From the NCBI RefSeq assembly GCF_040126305.1, contig NZ_CP149511.1, positions 310,001 through 374,000 of the forward strand: DNA of 64,000 bases. The letters are read 5' to 3'. Source of the DNA: Pararhizobium sp. A13 (GTDB lineage: Bacteria; Pseudomonadota; Alphaproteobacteria; Rhizobiales; Rhizobiaceae). Below the pieces are notes generated by a model, which was given only the letters and a program-made list of their open reading frames with translations, ran no database searches and had not been told where the DNA came from. Of the stretch, positions 35,426 to 46,400 are shown in pieces; the first letter of the stretch is position 1, and each line of letters opens with the position of its first letter. The position numbers and the translations under genes are program-made.

Positions 35426-36085
35426 TTATACCCTAAGAACGCCGCCTGCCGCCAGAATTGCCTCCGGTGTATCGACGTCCAAGAGTGAACGTTCGTCTAT
35501 AGGAACATCGATGACGGGAGTTCCTGATGTCTCGATCAGATGCCGTGCACCAACATCACCTTGGAGCCGCAACACACTGCGATAGAGAGAGCGGGGCAGC
35601 ACCGCAGGATTCCCCCATCGACCGTACGCTGCGGCACGAACTACAGCATCACACTTTGCATCACAAAAAGCTGCGATCAATGCATCGAGATCGCCAGAGG
35701 TTATCCTCGGCATATCGGCGTTCATAACGAGAACACCGTCGGCGCGTCTTGCTTGATCCGTCTTAAAGCCGGTCACCATTGATCCCGCCATACCAGAGGC
35801 ATAGTTCGGATTGTGGACGTATTGGAGGTCCAGTCCCTCCAATGCGGCGGTGATTTCGAGGTGGCGGTGGCCCGTGACAATTGTCACCGATGCTGCTCGT
35901 GCACGGAGGGCTACCATGGCCGACCTCCGGACGAGCGGGATGCCGTCGAATTCAGCAAGCAACTTGTGCAGACCGCCAGCGCCCATTCGGCTTGCCTCGC
36001 CCGCAGCCAAGAGGATCAGCGCGATTACAACATCGCCCTCAGCTTTACGTATAGCGCCATGTAAAGGTGACCCGCTTGCCTTCAA
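35426..36085 (-). CDS. MocA-like molybdenum cofactor nucleotidyltransferase
   Basis: This 219-residue NTP-transferase-fold enzyme has the nucleotide loop LLAAGEASRMGAGGLHKLLA near residue 27 and the metal-binding VLVMNADMPRITSGDLDAL near residue 120. MocA-type enzymes attach CMP to molybdopterin to make the cofactor used by xanthine-oxidase-type hydroxylases. Its position next to two XdhC-type genes and the nicAB hydroxylase indicates that it matures that enzyme. The Arg/Lys-rich N-terminal extension of ~18 residues is unusual, and a GTG at codon 19 could be the true start. Confidence 0.85.
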   Translation of the reverse strand: MKASGSPLHGAIRKAEGDVVIALILLAAGEASRMGAGGLHKLLAEFDGIPLVRRSAMVALRARAASVTIVTGHRHLEITAALEGLDLQYVHNPNYASGMAGSMVTGFKTDQARRADGVLVMNADMPRITSGDLDALIAAFCDAKCDAVVRAAAYGRWGNPAVLPRSLYRSVLRLQGDVGARHLIETSGTPVIDVPIDERSLLDVDTPEAILAAGGVLRV

Positions 36086-36230
36086 GGGAACTCCTGCTCA
36101 ATCCCGGACACCGTCAAGACGCTCTGCTGGTCCTCAAAAGCGGCTACCCCGGTAAGCTTGAGCGGTGGCATGCTGACAGTGTGTACACCTACCGCATGCT
36201 CAAGTTAAACCGGTCAAAAGCCGCCCAGCC

Positions 36231-36926
36231 TCATTGGGTGGCGGCAGTGCTACGGCGTCTCAAAGACTGAACGATTTCCGCCAGGATTGCTATCGCGATT
36301 TCTGACGGACCGATCGCGCCGATATCAAGGCCGATTGGACCACGAATCCTCCCGAGATCGGCGGCGCTGAACCCGTTCGCTGCGAGGCGTTGCAAACGCA
36401 ACGAATGCGACTTGCGGCCCCCGAGTGCGCCGACATAGAAACAGCCGGCTCGTAGAGCCTCGGCAACGGGAAAGTCGTCGATCTTCGGGTCATGAGACAG
36501 AGCGACGAGCGCCGTACAGGCATCTAGCGGGCGTGTTGCGAACACCTCGTCTGGCCAGTCCGGGTAGAGCTCTATGTTTGGGAAACGCTGCGGCGTGGCG
36601 AAGGCCATCCGCGGATCAATAACGCGAATGGCGAAACCGGCAAGTTGTGCCATTTGCGCCAAGACCTGACCGAGGTGCACCGCGCCGATGATGACGATTT
36701 GCGGCGGTGGTACCTGAACGTCGATAAAATATGTTCGGCCCGCAATTTCTGAGGATCCCGACTTACCCGAACGGAATGCGGTCGACACCGGCACAGCAAA
36801 TAGAGGGTCGCACGCTTCACCCTCAACTACGATGCTGTCATGGCCTCCATGCAGATCGGTAATCCGCAACACTGTCTGGCGCTGGTGACGCGCCGTGTTC
36901 AGCCGCCTTAGATCGTCCAGTTTCAT
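36231..36926 (-). CDS. XdhC-type maturation factor, C-terminal (Rossmann) part
   Basis: This 231-residue protein contains the XdhC C-terminal Rossmann domain: VIIGAVHLGQVLAQMAQLAG near residue 78, ALVALSHDPKIDDFPVAEAL, and FYVGALGGRKSHSLRLQRLA. XdhC proteins insert sulfurated molybdenum cofactor into xanthine-oxidase-family enzymes. The start ATG overlaps the stop of the N-terminal XdhC gene as TAATG, so the two products likely work as one split XdhC. It serves the nicAB hydroxylase by context. Confidence 0.88.
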   Translation of the reverse strand: MKLDDLRRLNTARHQRQTVLRITDLHGGHDSIVVEGEACDPLFAVPVSTAFRSGKSGSSEIAGRTYFIDVQVPPPQIVIIGAVHLGQVLAQMAQLAGFAIRVIDPRMAFATPQRFPNIELYPDWPDEVFATRPLDACTALVALSHDPKIDDFPVAEALRAGCFYVGALGGRKSHSLRLQRLAANGFSAADLGRIRGPIGLDIGAIGPSEIAIAILAEIVQSLRRRSTAATQ

Positions 36927-37255
36927 TAAACCAGGCTTTCAATATAGATGCGGATACGTCCACCGCAGGAAAGTCCGACACTCCATGCCCGTTCGTCGGA
37001 AACTCCAATTTCAAGGATCTTTGCGGTACCACTGTCAATGACATTCGCCGCCTCGCTGATTACCTCGCTTTCGACACATCCTCCCGAGACCGAACCTTCG
37101 AAATTTGCGTCACGATCGATCACGAGATGACTACCAGGCGCGCAAGGGGCCGATCCCCACGTCTCGATGACGGTTGCGATCGCAACTTGGCGGCCAGCGA
37201 CTTTCCATTCCTGCGCCGTCGTCAACGGATCATACCGGAAAGATGTATCTGCCAT
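36926..37255 (-). CDS. XdhC/CoxI-type maturation factor, N-terminal part
   Basis: This 109-residue protein starts at ATG 37255, eight bases after GGAG; a GTG/TTG-type start 13 codons earlier is possible. It is the N-terminal XdhC/CoxI domain: VAIATVIETWGSAPCAPGSH, SVSGGCVESEVISEA and VGLSCGGRIRIYIE. The CGGxxxI segment is the family's hallmark. It is coupled to the Rossmann-part gene. Two separate polypeptides replace the usual single XdhC chain. Confidence 0.88.
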   Translation of the reverse strand: MADTSFRYDPLTTAQEWKVAGRQVAIATVIETWGSAPCAPGSHLVIDRDANFEGSVSGGCVESEVISEAANVIDSGTAKILEIGVSDERAWSVGLSCGGRIRIYIESLV

Positions 37256-37438
37256 GCCAGCGTCTCCATCGAGATTCCAAGATCCCTGCTTCACGAGTTC
37301 GCCAAGGATACGACGAGTTTGTTTTCCAACGCAGTTCCCAAAAATTGAGCTGCTCCCATTTTCAGGCCTCCTGGAATTGGGATTTCCGGGGTTTCGGCGC
37401 GTCCTTTCGCCAAATTCCTATTTTCAGTTTAGCACTCG

Positions 37439-37903
37439 TCAAGCGTCGTCATCCTCAGAGACCTTGCGCAAAAGGTAGAGCAATGCGACCCGTTCTGCCG
37501 GGTTGAGCTTTTTCATGGTCAGTTCCGTAATCAGGCGCGCCTTTGGGTACATGCCGTCCAAAACCGCCAGCCCAGCCGGTAGCAATGACATGATCACCTT
37601 TCGGCCGTCCTCCTTATCCTTGGAGATATCGATCAGGCCACGCGCTTTCAGGCGGTCGATGATGCCTCTGATCGTTGCCTGATCCACCGCCGTCGATTTG
37701 ACGAGCTCGGCCTGCGAACTCGGTCCATGGTCGCGGAGAGCGCAGAGTGTGACGAACTGGACCGATGTCAGATGAGGATCGCTGGCGTTTTCCTGGAAGA
37801 TCGCAAGATGTTTCTGGTAGGCCTTGCGCATGAGATGGCCCACCTGCTGGGTGAAGGTGTAGCCGTCCTGCGGGATGTCCTGCTTGTCGTTTTCGTCTGT
37901 CAT
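37439..37903 (-). CDS. nicR: MarR-family regulator, probable NicR-type repressor
   Basis: This 154-residue regulator starts at ATG 37903 after GAGG. The winged helix-turn-helix spans residues ~45-110 (LTSVQFVTLCALRDHGPSSQ, AVDQATIRGIIDRLKARGLI, KDKEDGRKVIMSLLPAG). NicR of Pseudomonas putida is a MarR repressor of the nic genes responding to 6-hydroxynicotinate; the linkage here suggests the same role. The likely targets are the near-palindromes AG(C/T)GTATAC(A/G)CT inside the nicC and nicA promoters. The symbol rests on context. Confidence 0.82.
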   Translation of the reverse strand: MTDENDKQDIPQDGYTFTQQVGHLMRKAYQKHLAIFQENASDPHLTSVQFVTLCALRDHGPSSQAELVKSTAVDQATIRGIIDRLKARGLIDISKDKEDGRKVIMSLLPAGLAVLDGMYPKARLITELTMKKLNPAERVALLYLLRKVSEDDDA

Positions 37904-38102
37904 TCCCATCCTCAAAACGGACGTTGCCGGCGCTTCTGCAACTATGGCTCAGGGTGGCCCGAATGGAAGCGATAAGACGGAAACGCACGCAAAGCCGTTC
38001 GAACCGCTCCGCCCCTTTTGGGGGAGGAGCCTATTGAGTGTCGCGGCAGTCCATAAATCGGAATCGGTTGGAGGACAATTCTCCAACCTTTCTAAGTGCG
38101 GA

Positions 38103-39131
38103 CTACTTGAAGACGTGCTGCATTTCCTTGACGGCGATGTTGCCGTCCAGAACCATCGGTTCGTCGTCTAGGAAGAGTGAGCAATTGCGCATCGGGATAT
38201 CCAGATGGCAGGCCGTGTCGTTCGGGCCGCCGAGTTCGTTGTTCGGGCCGGTCGAGAACATCACGTTGCCGTAGAACGAGCGCAGCTCCATGCCCATGCC
38301 GCCGGGGAAATGGGTCAGTCCGTGCCAATGGGCGCGGTGGTCGAGCCCCCAGCCGACATGGCTCATACCGAAGCCGCGCGGATCGTGGAACGTGCCCATG
38401 TAGGACTTGATCAGTTCCGCATCGAGGCCGCCGCGGATATCGGTGATGAAGCCCTTTTCGATCGTGTAGGTGACGGGATCGCGCACATAGGTGTTGAACG
38501 GAAGCAGAACGTCGCCCGGTGCCAACACGATCTGTCCGTCCACGCCGTCATCGGCGCCGCCGGTGAAGACGAAGGCGGCTGGCCAATGGTCCCAGCGGCC
38601 CGGCTCGTCGGTATAGCCATATTCGCTCATCGTCGGATAGACGCCGAGCTTGTAGATGACGTCGGTGCCATGCTTGCTGGTGATGCGCATGGTCTTTGCC
38701 TTCGCCAGCAATTCGGCGCCGACTTCGACGCGCTCGCGCAGCTGTTTGGTTGGCATCAGGCGGGCGAGCAGTGGCGCCGGCTCGACGGCGGTCAGGACGC
38801 GGGTGCCGGAGGCCTGGATCGCCATCTGCTCTTCGCTGAAGAGCAGGAAGATCAGGTCGACAACCATATCGGCATTCTTCAGGGCCTCGACGGCGTCCGG
38901 ATTGGCGGCAAGACCCGTCTTGCCGACGGCCCAGGCACCGCTATCGGGAAGCGGGGCGGGAAGGCGCATATGATACATGCGGGCGCCAAGCCTCTGGCCG
39001 GCGGCAAGAAAGGCATTGGCATAATCGAGACGATCATCGCCTTCGGACAGAACGATTACCTTCTCGCCTTCGTGCACCCCGCTGAGGGTCAACTGTTCCA
39101 GGCACATTTCAGTCAGAACATTCGAGTTCAT
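38103..39131 (-). CDS. nicX: 2,5-dihydroxypyridine 5,6-dioxygenase NicX
   Basis: This 342-residue non-haem Fe(II) dioxygenase opens the pyridine ring of 2,5-dihydroxypyridine to give N-formylmaleamate. The C-terminal segment has GLDHRAHWHGL and NDTACHLDIPMRNCSLFLDD; His309 and Asp311 match the positions of metal ligands reported for P. putida NicX, with another His in the DHRAHWH cluster. Length is close to the 350 residues of that enzyme. It is the last gene of the leftward nicCDEFX series. Confidence 0.93.
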   Translation of the reverse strand: MNSNVLTEMCLEQLTLSGVHEGEKVIVLSEGDDRLDYANAFLAAGQRLGARMYHMRLPAPLPDSGAWAVGKTGLAANPDAVEALKNADMVVDLIFLLFSEEQMAIQASGTRVLTAVEPAPLLARLMPTKQLRERVEVGAELLAKAKTMRITSKHGTDVIYKLGVYPTMSEYGYTDEPGRWDHWPAAFVFTGGADDGVDGQIVLAPGDVLLPFNTYVRDPVTYTIEKGFITDIRGGLDAELIKSYMGTFHDPRGFGMSHVGWGLDHRAHWHGLTHFPGGMGMELRSFYGNVMFSTGPNNELGGPNDTACHLDIPMRNCSLFLDDEPMVLDGNIAVKEMQHVFK

Positions 39132-39188
39132 TGTCTTTATCCTCTGGTTGGCTTGGGTCTGTCAGTCTTCTTGTTCGTATCCTGCGGA

Positions 39189-39821
39189 TCAGCCGGCCAC
39201 TGCCGCGAAAACCGCAATCGCTTCGTCCCTCGAAACGACGTCGCCATATTTGCTGTCAATGTCGAAAAGGTTGGCCTCGTGGGGGCCAGGATGGCGGTCG
39301 CCGACGCAGTCGCGCACGACGATGGTCCGGAAGCCGTGTTGCACGGCATCGACGGCACTGGCGCGGATGCAGCCGCTGGTCGAGCAACCGGCCATGACAA
39401 CGGTATCGATGCCCTGGGTATGCAGGAGCGATGCGAGGCTGGTGCCGAAAAAGGCGCTGGCATATTGCTTGACGACGACAAGCTCGCCGGCCGCTGGTTC
39501 GACGCCCTCGCAGAACTCCGCAAGCACGTTACCCTCGACCATCGCCTTCATGACCGGCGCCTTCTTCACCCACATACCGCCATCGGCGCAGTTTTCGGCA
39601 AGATAGAGAATGCGCGTATGGATCACCGGGATGCCGGCCTTGCGCGCAGCATCCAGAAGTGCTGGCGTCTTGGCAACGGCCTCGACGACGCCGGGCGCAT
39701 AGAGCGGAGCGCCTTCCACCGTATAGGCCTTTAGAAAATCGACGACAAGCAATGCGGGGCGCTGGCCGAAGCCGATGCGGTTGCCCCAGACACCCTGATA
39801 ATTGGCTTCGGCACTCTGCAT
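39189..39821 (-). CDS. nicF: Maleamate amidohydrolase NicF
   Basis: This 210-residue isochorismatase-fold hydrolase starts at ATG 39821 after AGGAG. It removes ammonia from maleamate to give maleate. The catalytic triad is visible: Asp in LLVVDFLKAYT, Lys in VVVKQYASAFFGTSL and Cys in VMAGCSTSGCIRAS. It lies 10 bp downstream of nicE and 57 bp upstream of nicX. Confidence 0.92.
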   Translation of the reverse strand: MQSAEANYQGVWGNRIGFGQRPALLVVDFLKAYTVEGAPLYAPGVVEAVAKTPALLDAARKAGIPVIHTRILYLAENCADGGMWVKKAPVMKAMVEGNVLAEFCEGVEPAAGELVVVKQYASAFFGTSLASLLHTQGIDTVVMAGCSTSGCIRASAVDAVQHGFRTIVVRDCVGDRHPGPHEANLFDIDSKYGDVVSRDEAIAVFAAVAG

Positions 39822-39831
39822 CGGTTTCTCC

Positions 39832-40584
39832 TCAGTATGCGCCGGACAGCAGCGCGCCCGCACCGGGTACCACGGCTTCCAGTCCAAGCGACTTGAGCAT
39901 GCAATAGGTTGTGGCAACGGCGGCGGTGACGACGGGCTTTCCGGTCATGGCCTCGACCTTGGCGATCACCGGCAGCGACGGCATCTGCACGCAGGCCGAC
40001 AGAACGATGACATCGACATCGGTGAGGTCCAGCGTCTGGACGATGGCCGGCAGGTTTTCCGGGTCGTGGCGGGCGACATCGAGATTGTCGGGAATTTCAA
40101 GCGCCCGCCAATCCATCACCTCGAAACCCTCTTCGCGAATGTAGTTCACGACGAGTTCGGTGAGAGGCTTCATGTAGGGCGCGACGACGGCAATCTTTTT
40201 CGCCTTCATCACCTTCAGACCCTCGATTAGCGCGCCGGCACTGGTGACGACTGGAATGTTCGTACCGTTTTCCTGGGTGCGGCCGGCCAGGCGCCTCTCG
40301 GACTGGCGGTGATAGCCGAGGCCCATCGCCATGATGGCAACGAGGCATGCATATCCAAGAACATCGACACGGGCGTCGGAAAGCTCGACGGCACAGCGGT
40401 CGGATTCAGCATCCATAGCCGCCAGTTCTTCCTTCACGACTTTCTTCATGCGCATGCGGCTGGAATGGAAGGTGAAGCGTTCCGGGCGAATGGACTGGCG
40501 GGCCATCAACATCGCCGGTATCTCCGTCTCCATCGTGGTGTTGGAACTCGGCACGATCTGGCCGATTCGATAGGGTTTCTGCAC
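39832..40584 (-). CDS. nicE: Maleate isomerase NicE
   Basis: This 250-residue Asp/Glu-racemase-fold enzyme isomerises maleate to fumarate, the last step of the pathway. The opening RIGQIVPSSNTTMETEIPAM is characteristic. The two catalytic cysteines are in DVLGYACLVAIM (near residue 80) and IVLSACVQMPSLPV (near residue 196). It starts 92 bp after the nicD stop, with a terminator-like hairpin between, so its expression may be set apart from nicCD. Confidence 0.93.
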   Translation of the reverse strand: MQKPYRIGQIVPSSNTTMETEIPAMLMARQSIRPERFTFHSSRMRMKKVVKEELAAMDAESDRCAVELSDARVDVLGYACLVAIMAMGLGYHRQSERRLAGRTQENGTNIPVVTSAGALIEGLKVMKAKKIAVVAPYMKPLTELVVNYIREEGFEVMDWRALEIPDNLDVARHDPENLPAIVQTLDLTDVDVIVLSACVQMPSLPVIAKVEAMTGKPVVTAAVATTYCMLKSLGLEAVVPGAGALLSGAY

Positions 40585-40648
40585 GGATGTGCTCCTTTAA
40601 TGACGGATCGGAAATGCGCCGTACGGGCTATCGTGGCGGCCATAAAAA

Positions 40649-40669
40649 TGGCGGGCCAAAGACCCGCCA
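40649..40669 (-). terminator. Hairpin with T-run between nicD and nicE
   Basis: TGGCGGG and CCCGCCA form a 7-bp stem around a 7-base loop, and on the leftward strand the stem is followed by TTTTTA. It begins eight bases after the nicD stop. This looks like an intrinsic terminator or attenuator within the nic operon; the short stem suggests partial read-through to nicE. Confidence 0.65.
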
Positions 40670-40676
40670 CTAGCGT

Positions 40677-42658
<1,982 letters not shown>

Positions 42659-42669
42659 TCAGGATTGGC

Positions 42670-42698
42670 ATATTAAGCGTATACACTGTAAACTGCAA
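42670..42698 (-). promoter_or_regulatory. nicC promoter with embedded regulator box
   Basis: Read leftwards, TTGCAG (42698-42693), a 17-bp spacer and TAATAT (42675-42670) form a good promoter. The box AAGCGTATACACTG occupies 42675-42688, exactly between -35 and -10. Its core AGCGTATACACT is nearly palindromic, as MarR operators are. Confidence 0.72.
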
Positions 42699-42786
42699 GG
42701 GCAAAATGGATGTTAATTGACGGCAAGTCCGCCTGAAATTGCATCAGCACGGGAATATTCGATGAATATTTGATCAGAAATTCCCG

Positions 42787-42817
42787 TTGCCAATAAACAT
42801 ATAAAGCGTATACACTG
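42787..42817 (+). promoter_or_regulatory. nicA promoter region with second regulator box
   Basis: An identical 14-bp AAGCGTATACACTG lies at 42804-42817. A plausible rightward promoter, TTGCCA (42787-42792), 18 bp, TACACT (42811-42816), has its -10 inside the box. About 150 bp of leader follow before nicA; a 40-codon frame there (42838-42960) does not look like a real gene. Confidence 0.62.
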
Positions 42818-42964
42818 CTTAAATCGAGAGAGTAGCCATGGGGCTGTGGCCGATGGCGGCAAGACGAGCGGGGAGCGCCATGTTCTTGAGAGCCAAGCGA
42901 GGTCGCAAGCGTCACGAGGAGAAGCAGGTGATCCTCAAGTCTGTTCCAGGCCGAGGCTGAGTAT

Positions 42965-43483
42965 ATGACGAAGACGTCGGTAGCATCGCCGTTTTCTCTG
43001 AAGGTCAATGGCCGGAAAGTGGTCGTGGAGGCCGATCCCAAGACTCCGCTGCTTTATATTCTGCGCAATGATCTCGAGCTCAATGGACCGAAATACGGAT
43101 GCGGTCTTGGCGAGTGTGGGGCCTGCTGTATCCTGATGGAGGGACGTGCGGTCCGCTCGTGCACGATCCCGATCGCGGCGGTTGCCAGGCGGGCCATCAC
43201 CACGCTCGAAGGGCTGGGCGACGAGAAGCATCTCCATCCGGTCCAGCAGGCCTTCATTGAGGAGTCCGGCGCGCAGTGCGGATATTGCCTCAACGGAATG
43301 ATCATCAGCTCGGTCGCATTGCTGGGCCGCAATCCTGATCCTGAGGAGGCCGATATCCGCGAAGCTTTGCGCCACAATCTCTGCCGCTGCGGCACGCATA
43401 TCGAAATTCTCGCCGCCGTGCGCAAGGCCATTGGTCTGTCCAAGGCCGCTTCGTCTGCCATCATCCCGGAGACACAAGCATGA
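42965..43483 (+). CDS. nicA: Nicotinate dehydrogenase small subunit NicA (2Fe-2S)
   Basis: This 172-residue subunit carries two [2Fe-2S] clusters that pass electrons from the molybdenum site. The plant-type ferredoxin cluster is in KYGCGLGECGACCILMEGRA with a later Cys in VRSC; the second is in QCGYCLNGMIISS and LCRCGTHIEI. The enzyme hydroxylates nicotinate at C6. The stop overlaps the nicB start by four bases. It has no signal peptide and would reach the membrane with NicB. Confidence 0.95.
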   Translation: MTKTSVASPFSLKVNGRKVVVEADPKTPLLYILRNDLELNGPKYGCGLGECGACCILMEGRAVRSCTIPIAAVARRAITTLEGLGDEKHLHPVQQAFIEESGAQCGYCLNGMIISSVALLGRNPDPEEADIREALRHNLCRCGTHIEILAAVRKAIGLSKAASSAIIPETQA

Positions 43484-46400
43484 CCGCCGGCCGCGATTTC
43501 CCCAAATCGACCTATCTTGCCGCACCCGACACGCTAGCCGTCGTCTCCTCTTCGGACCGGGATGCCGACCTCTATATCGTCGTCGATGCGAAGGGCAGCG
43601 TCACCGCGTTCAACGGTCACGTGGATCTCGGGACCGGCATTAGGACATCGCTTGCCCAGATCGTCGCCGAAGAACTCGATGTGCCCTTTGAACGCGTGGC
43701 AATGGTGCTGGGCAGCACTTCCGCCGTGCCCAATCAGGGCGCGACCATCGCCAGCGAGACCATCCAGATCACCGCGAAACCGCTCCAGCGCGCTGCCGCG
43801 ACGGCGCGGCAATATTTGTTGCGCCAGGCGGGCGAACGGCTTCAATTGGCGCCCGAAAATCTCGTTGTCGAGGACGGGATCATCCGGGCAGTGACAGGTG
43901 AGAATGCAAGCCTGTCCTTCGGCGATCTTGTCAGTGGCGCCAATGTCCAGCTTGTTATCGATCCAGAAGCGCCGTTGAAGCCGGTTTCCACCTACCGCAT
44001 TGTTGGGTCCTCTAGGCCGCGTGTTGATATTCCGGCCAAGGCCACCGGCCGCTGGATGTATGTTCACGATGTTCGCGTCCCGGGCATGCTGCACGGCCGG
44101 GTGGTGCGGCCGCCCTATGCGGGGTTCGATCACGGTGCGCATGTCGGAACGAGCCTCATTTCGGTCGATGATAGCTCCGTCGCGCATATTCCAGGTGTCG
44201 TCGCGGTTGTTGTCATCGGTGATTTTGTCGGGGTTGTCGCAACCCGCGAGGAGAACGCGGCGGAAGCTGCAAAAAACCTGAAAGCCGTTTGGCGCCTTCC
44301 GCCGGAACAGCCCGATCTCAACTCTCCGGAAGAGGCGTTGCGTGCCAATCCATCGACACCCCGGAAGTTGGCGGATCGTGGCAATGTCGATCTGGCGCTT
44401 GCGGGGGCGACCAGTGCGATGGACCGCACCTATGTCTGGCCTTATCAGATGCATGGCTCGATTGGACCTTCCTGCGCTGTGGCTGACTATCGCGATGACC
44501 ACCTGACGGTGTGGTCCGGTACGCAGAATCCGTTTCCGATGCGCAAGGACCTCTCGGTTCTCCTCGATATCCCGGAAGAGCGCATCACCGTGGAACGTCT
44601 TGAAGCCGCCGGATGTTACGGGCGTAATTGCGCCGATGATGTTACAGCTGATGCGGCCCTGTTATCGCGTGCCGTCGGCAAGCCGGTCCGGGTACAGTTG
44701 ACGCGTGAGCAGGAGCATGCCTGGGAGCCCAAGGGGGCGGCGCAGGTGATCGACGTGCGCGGTGGCCTCGACCTCGAAGGCGGCCCTGCGGCCTATGATT
44801 TCGAAACGCGGTATCCCTCCAATCTCGCACCGACACTTCCGCTTCTCCTGACCGGCAAGATTTCGCCGGTTGCCGATACCTTGCAGATGGGCGACAGGAC
44901 CGCAATTCCGCCCTACGCCTACGGCAATCTTCGTGTAACCGTTCACGACATGCCGCCGATCGCGCGCGCGTCATGGTTCCGTGGCGTTTCGGCGATGCCG
45001 AATACCTTCGCGCATGAATCCTACGTCGATGAACTTGCGTCTGCCGCCGGTGTCGATCCGATCGAATACCGGTTGCGCTATCTGCAGGATCCACGGGCCG
45101 TCGACCTTGTCCGCGCCGTCGCTGAACGCGCCAAATGGGACACCGGCCCGGGAACAATGGGTGGGGAGGGCGATCTCCTCTACGGCAGGGGCTTCGCCTA
45201 TGCCGTCTATGTGCACGGAAAATTCCCCGGAACGGCCGCCGCCTGGGCCGCCTGGGTCGCCGACGTGGCCGTCAACCGGAAGACCGGCGAGATCGCGGTC
45301 ACGCGGGTGATCTGCGGCCAGGATTCCGGGTTGATGATCAACCCGGACGGCGTGCGCCATCAAATACACGGCAATATCATCCAATCCACCAGCCGCGTGC
45401 TGAAGGAGCAAGTCGGCTTTTCGGCTACTGCGGTAACGAGCAAGGAATGGGGCGGCTATCCGCTCATCACTTTCCCTGAAGTGCCTGAAATCGACGTGCT
45501 GATGATCCCGCGGCCTGACGAGCCGCCGCTCGGCGTCGGGGAGTCTGCCTCCGTTCCGAGCGCCGCAGCCATCGCCAATGCGGTGTTCGATGCGACCGGC
45601 ATCCGTTTTCGCGAGCTGCCCTTGACGCCGGAGCGCGTCCTGGGCGGCCTCAATGGCAAGAGCGTCGCGGAGCCTGTTCCGCCCGTTCGCAAACGCCGCT
45701 GGTGGACTCTAGGCGTGCCTGTCGTTGGCATGCTGACGGCAGTCGCGGGCCTTTCGACGATGGCATCTCCGTGGCGCCCGGTGATCAGCCCTGTCGAGAA
45801 GCCGGACCCCAATGTCTACAGTGTGGCCACCATCGAGCGCGGCAGGCTCGCTGCCGCAGCCGGAGCCTGCAATGTCTGCCATGTCGGCACCGACGGCCAG
45901 GCTTTCGGCGGCGGGCGCCGATTCGACACGCCGTTTGGCACGGTCTACGCAACGAATATCACGCCGGATCCGGAAAGCGGCATCGGCAACTGGTCCTATC
46001 CGGCCTTCGAGCGCGCCATGCGCCAAGGCATCAGCCGGGACGGCCATCACCTTTACCCGGCGCATCCCTACACGTCGTTTGCGGGCGCCGAGGAAGCTGA
46101 CCTTCAGGCCCTCTACGCCTTCATGATGACGCAGGCGCCCGTCGCGCAGAAGGCGCCGGAAACGAGACTGGCCTTCCCCTACAGCATTCGTTCGATGATG
46201 GCGGGTTGGAATGCCATGTTCCTGAAGGCTGCGCCCTTTCAATATGATCAGACAAAGGATGCTGTCTGGAATCGCGGCGCCTACCTTGTCGAAACGCTCG
46301 GCCACTGTTCCGCCTGCCACACTGAGCGCAACGTGCTGGGTGCCGAAAAGACCGGAAAGGCCCATCTTTCCGGCGGCTTTGCCGATGGCTGGGAAGCGCC

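Noticed and set aside
38205..39734. A 509-codon rightward frame opposite nicX and nicF
   Set aside because: It is the complement of genes with clear catalytic motifs; its own translation shows no domain, and the composition is typical of antisense GC-rich frames.
42838..42960. A 40-codon frame in the nicA leader
   Set aside because: Arg/Lys-rich sequence without a ribosome binding site or motif; it most likely is just untranslated leader.
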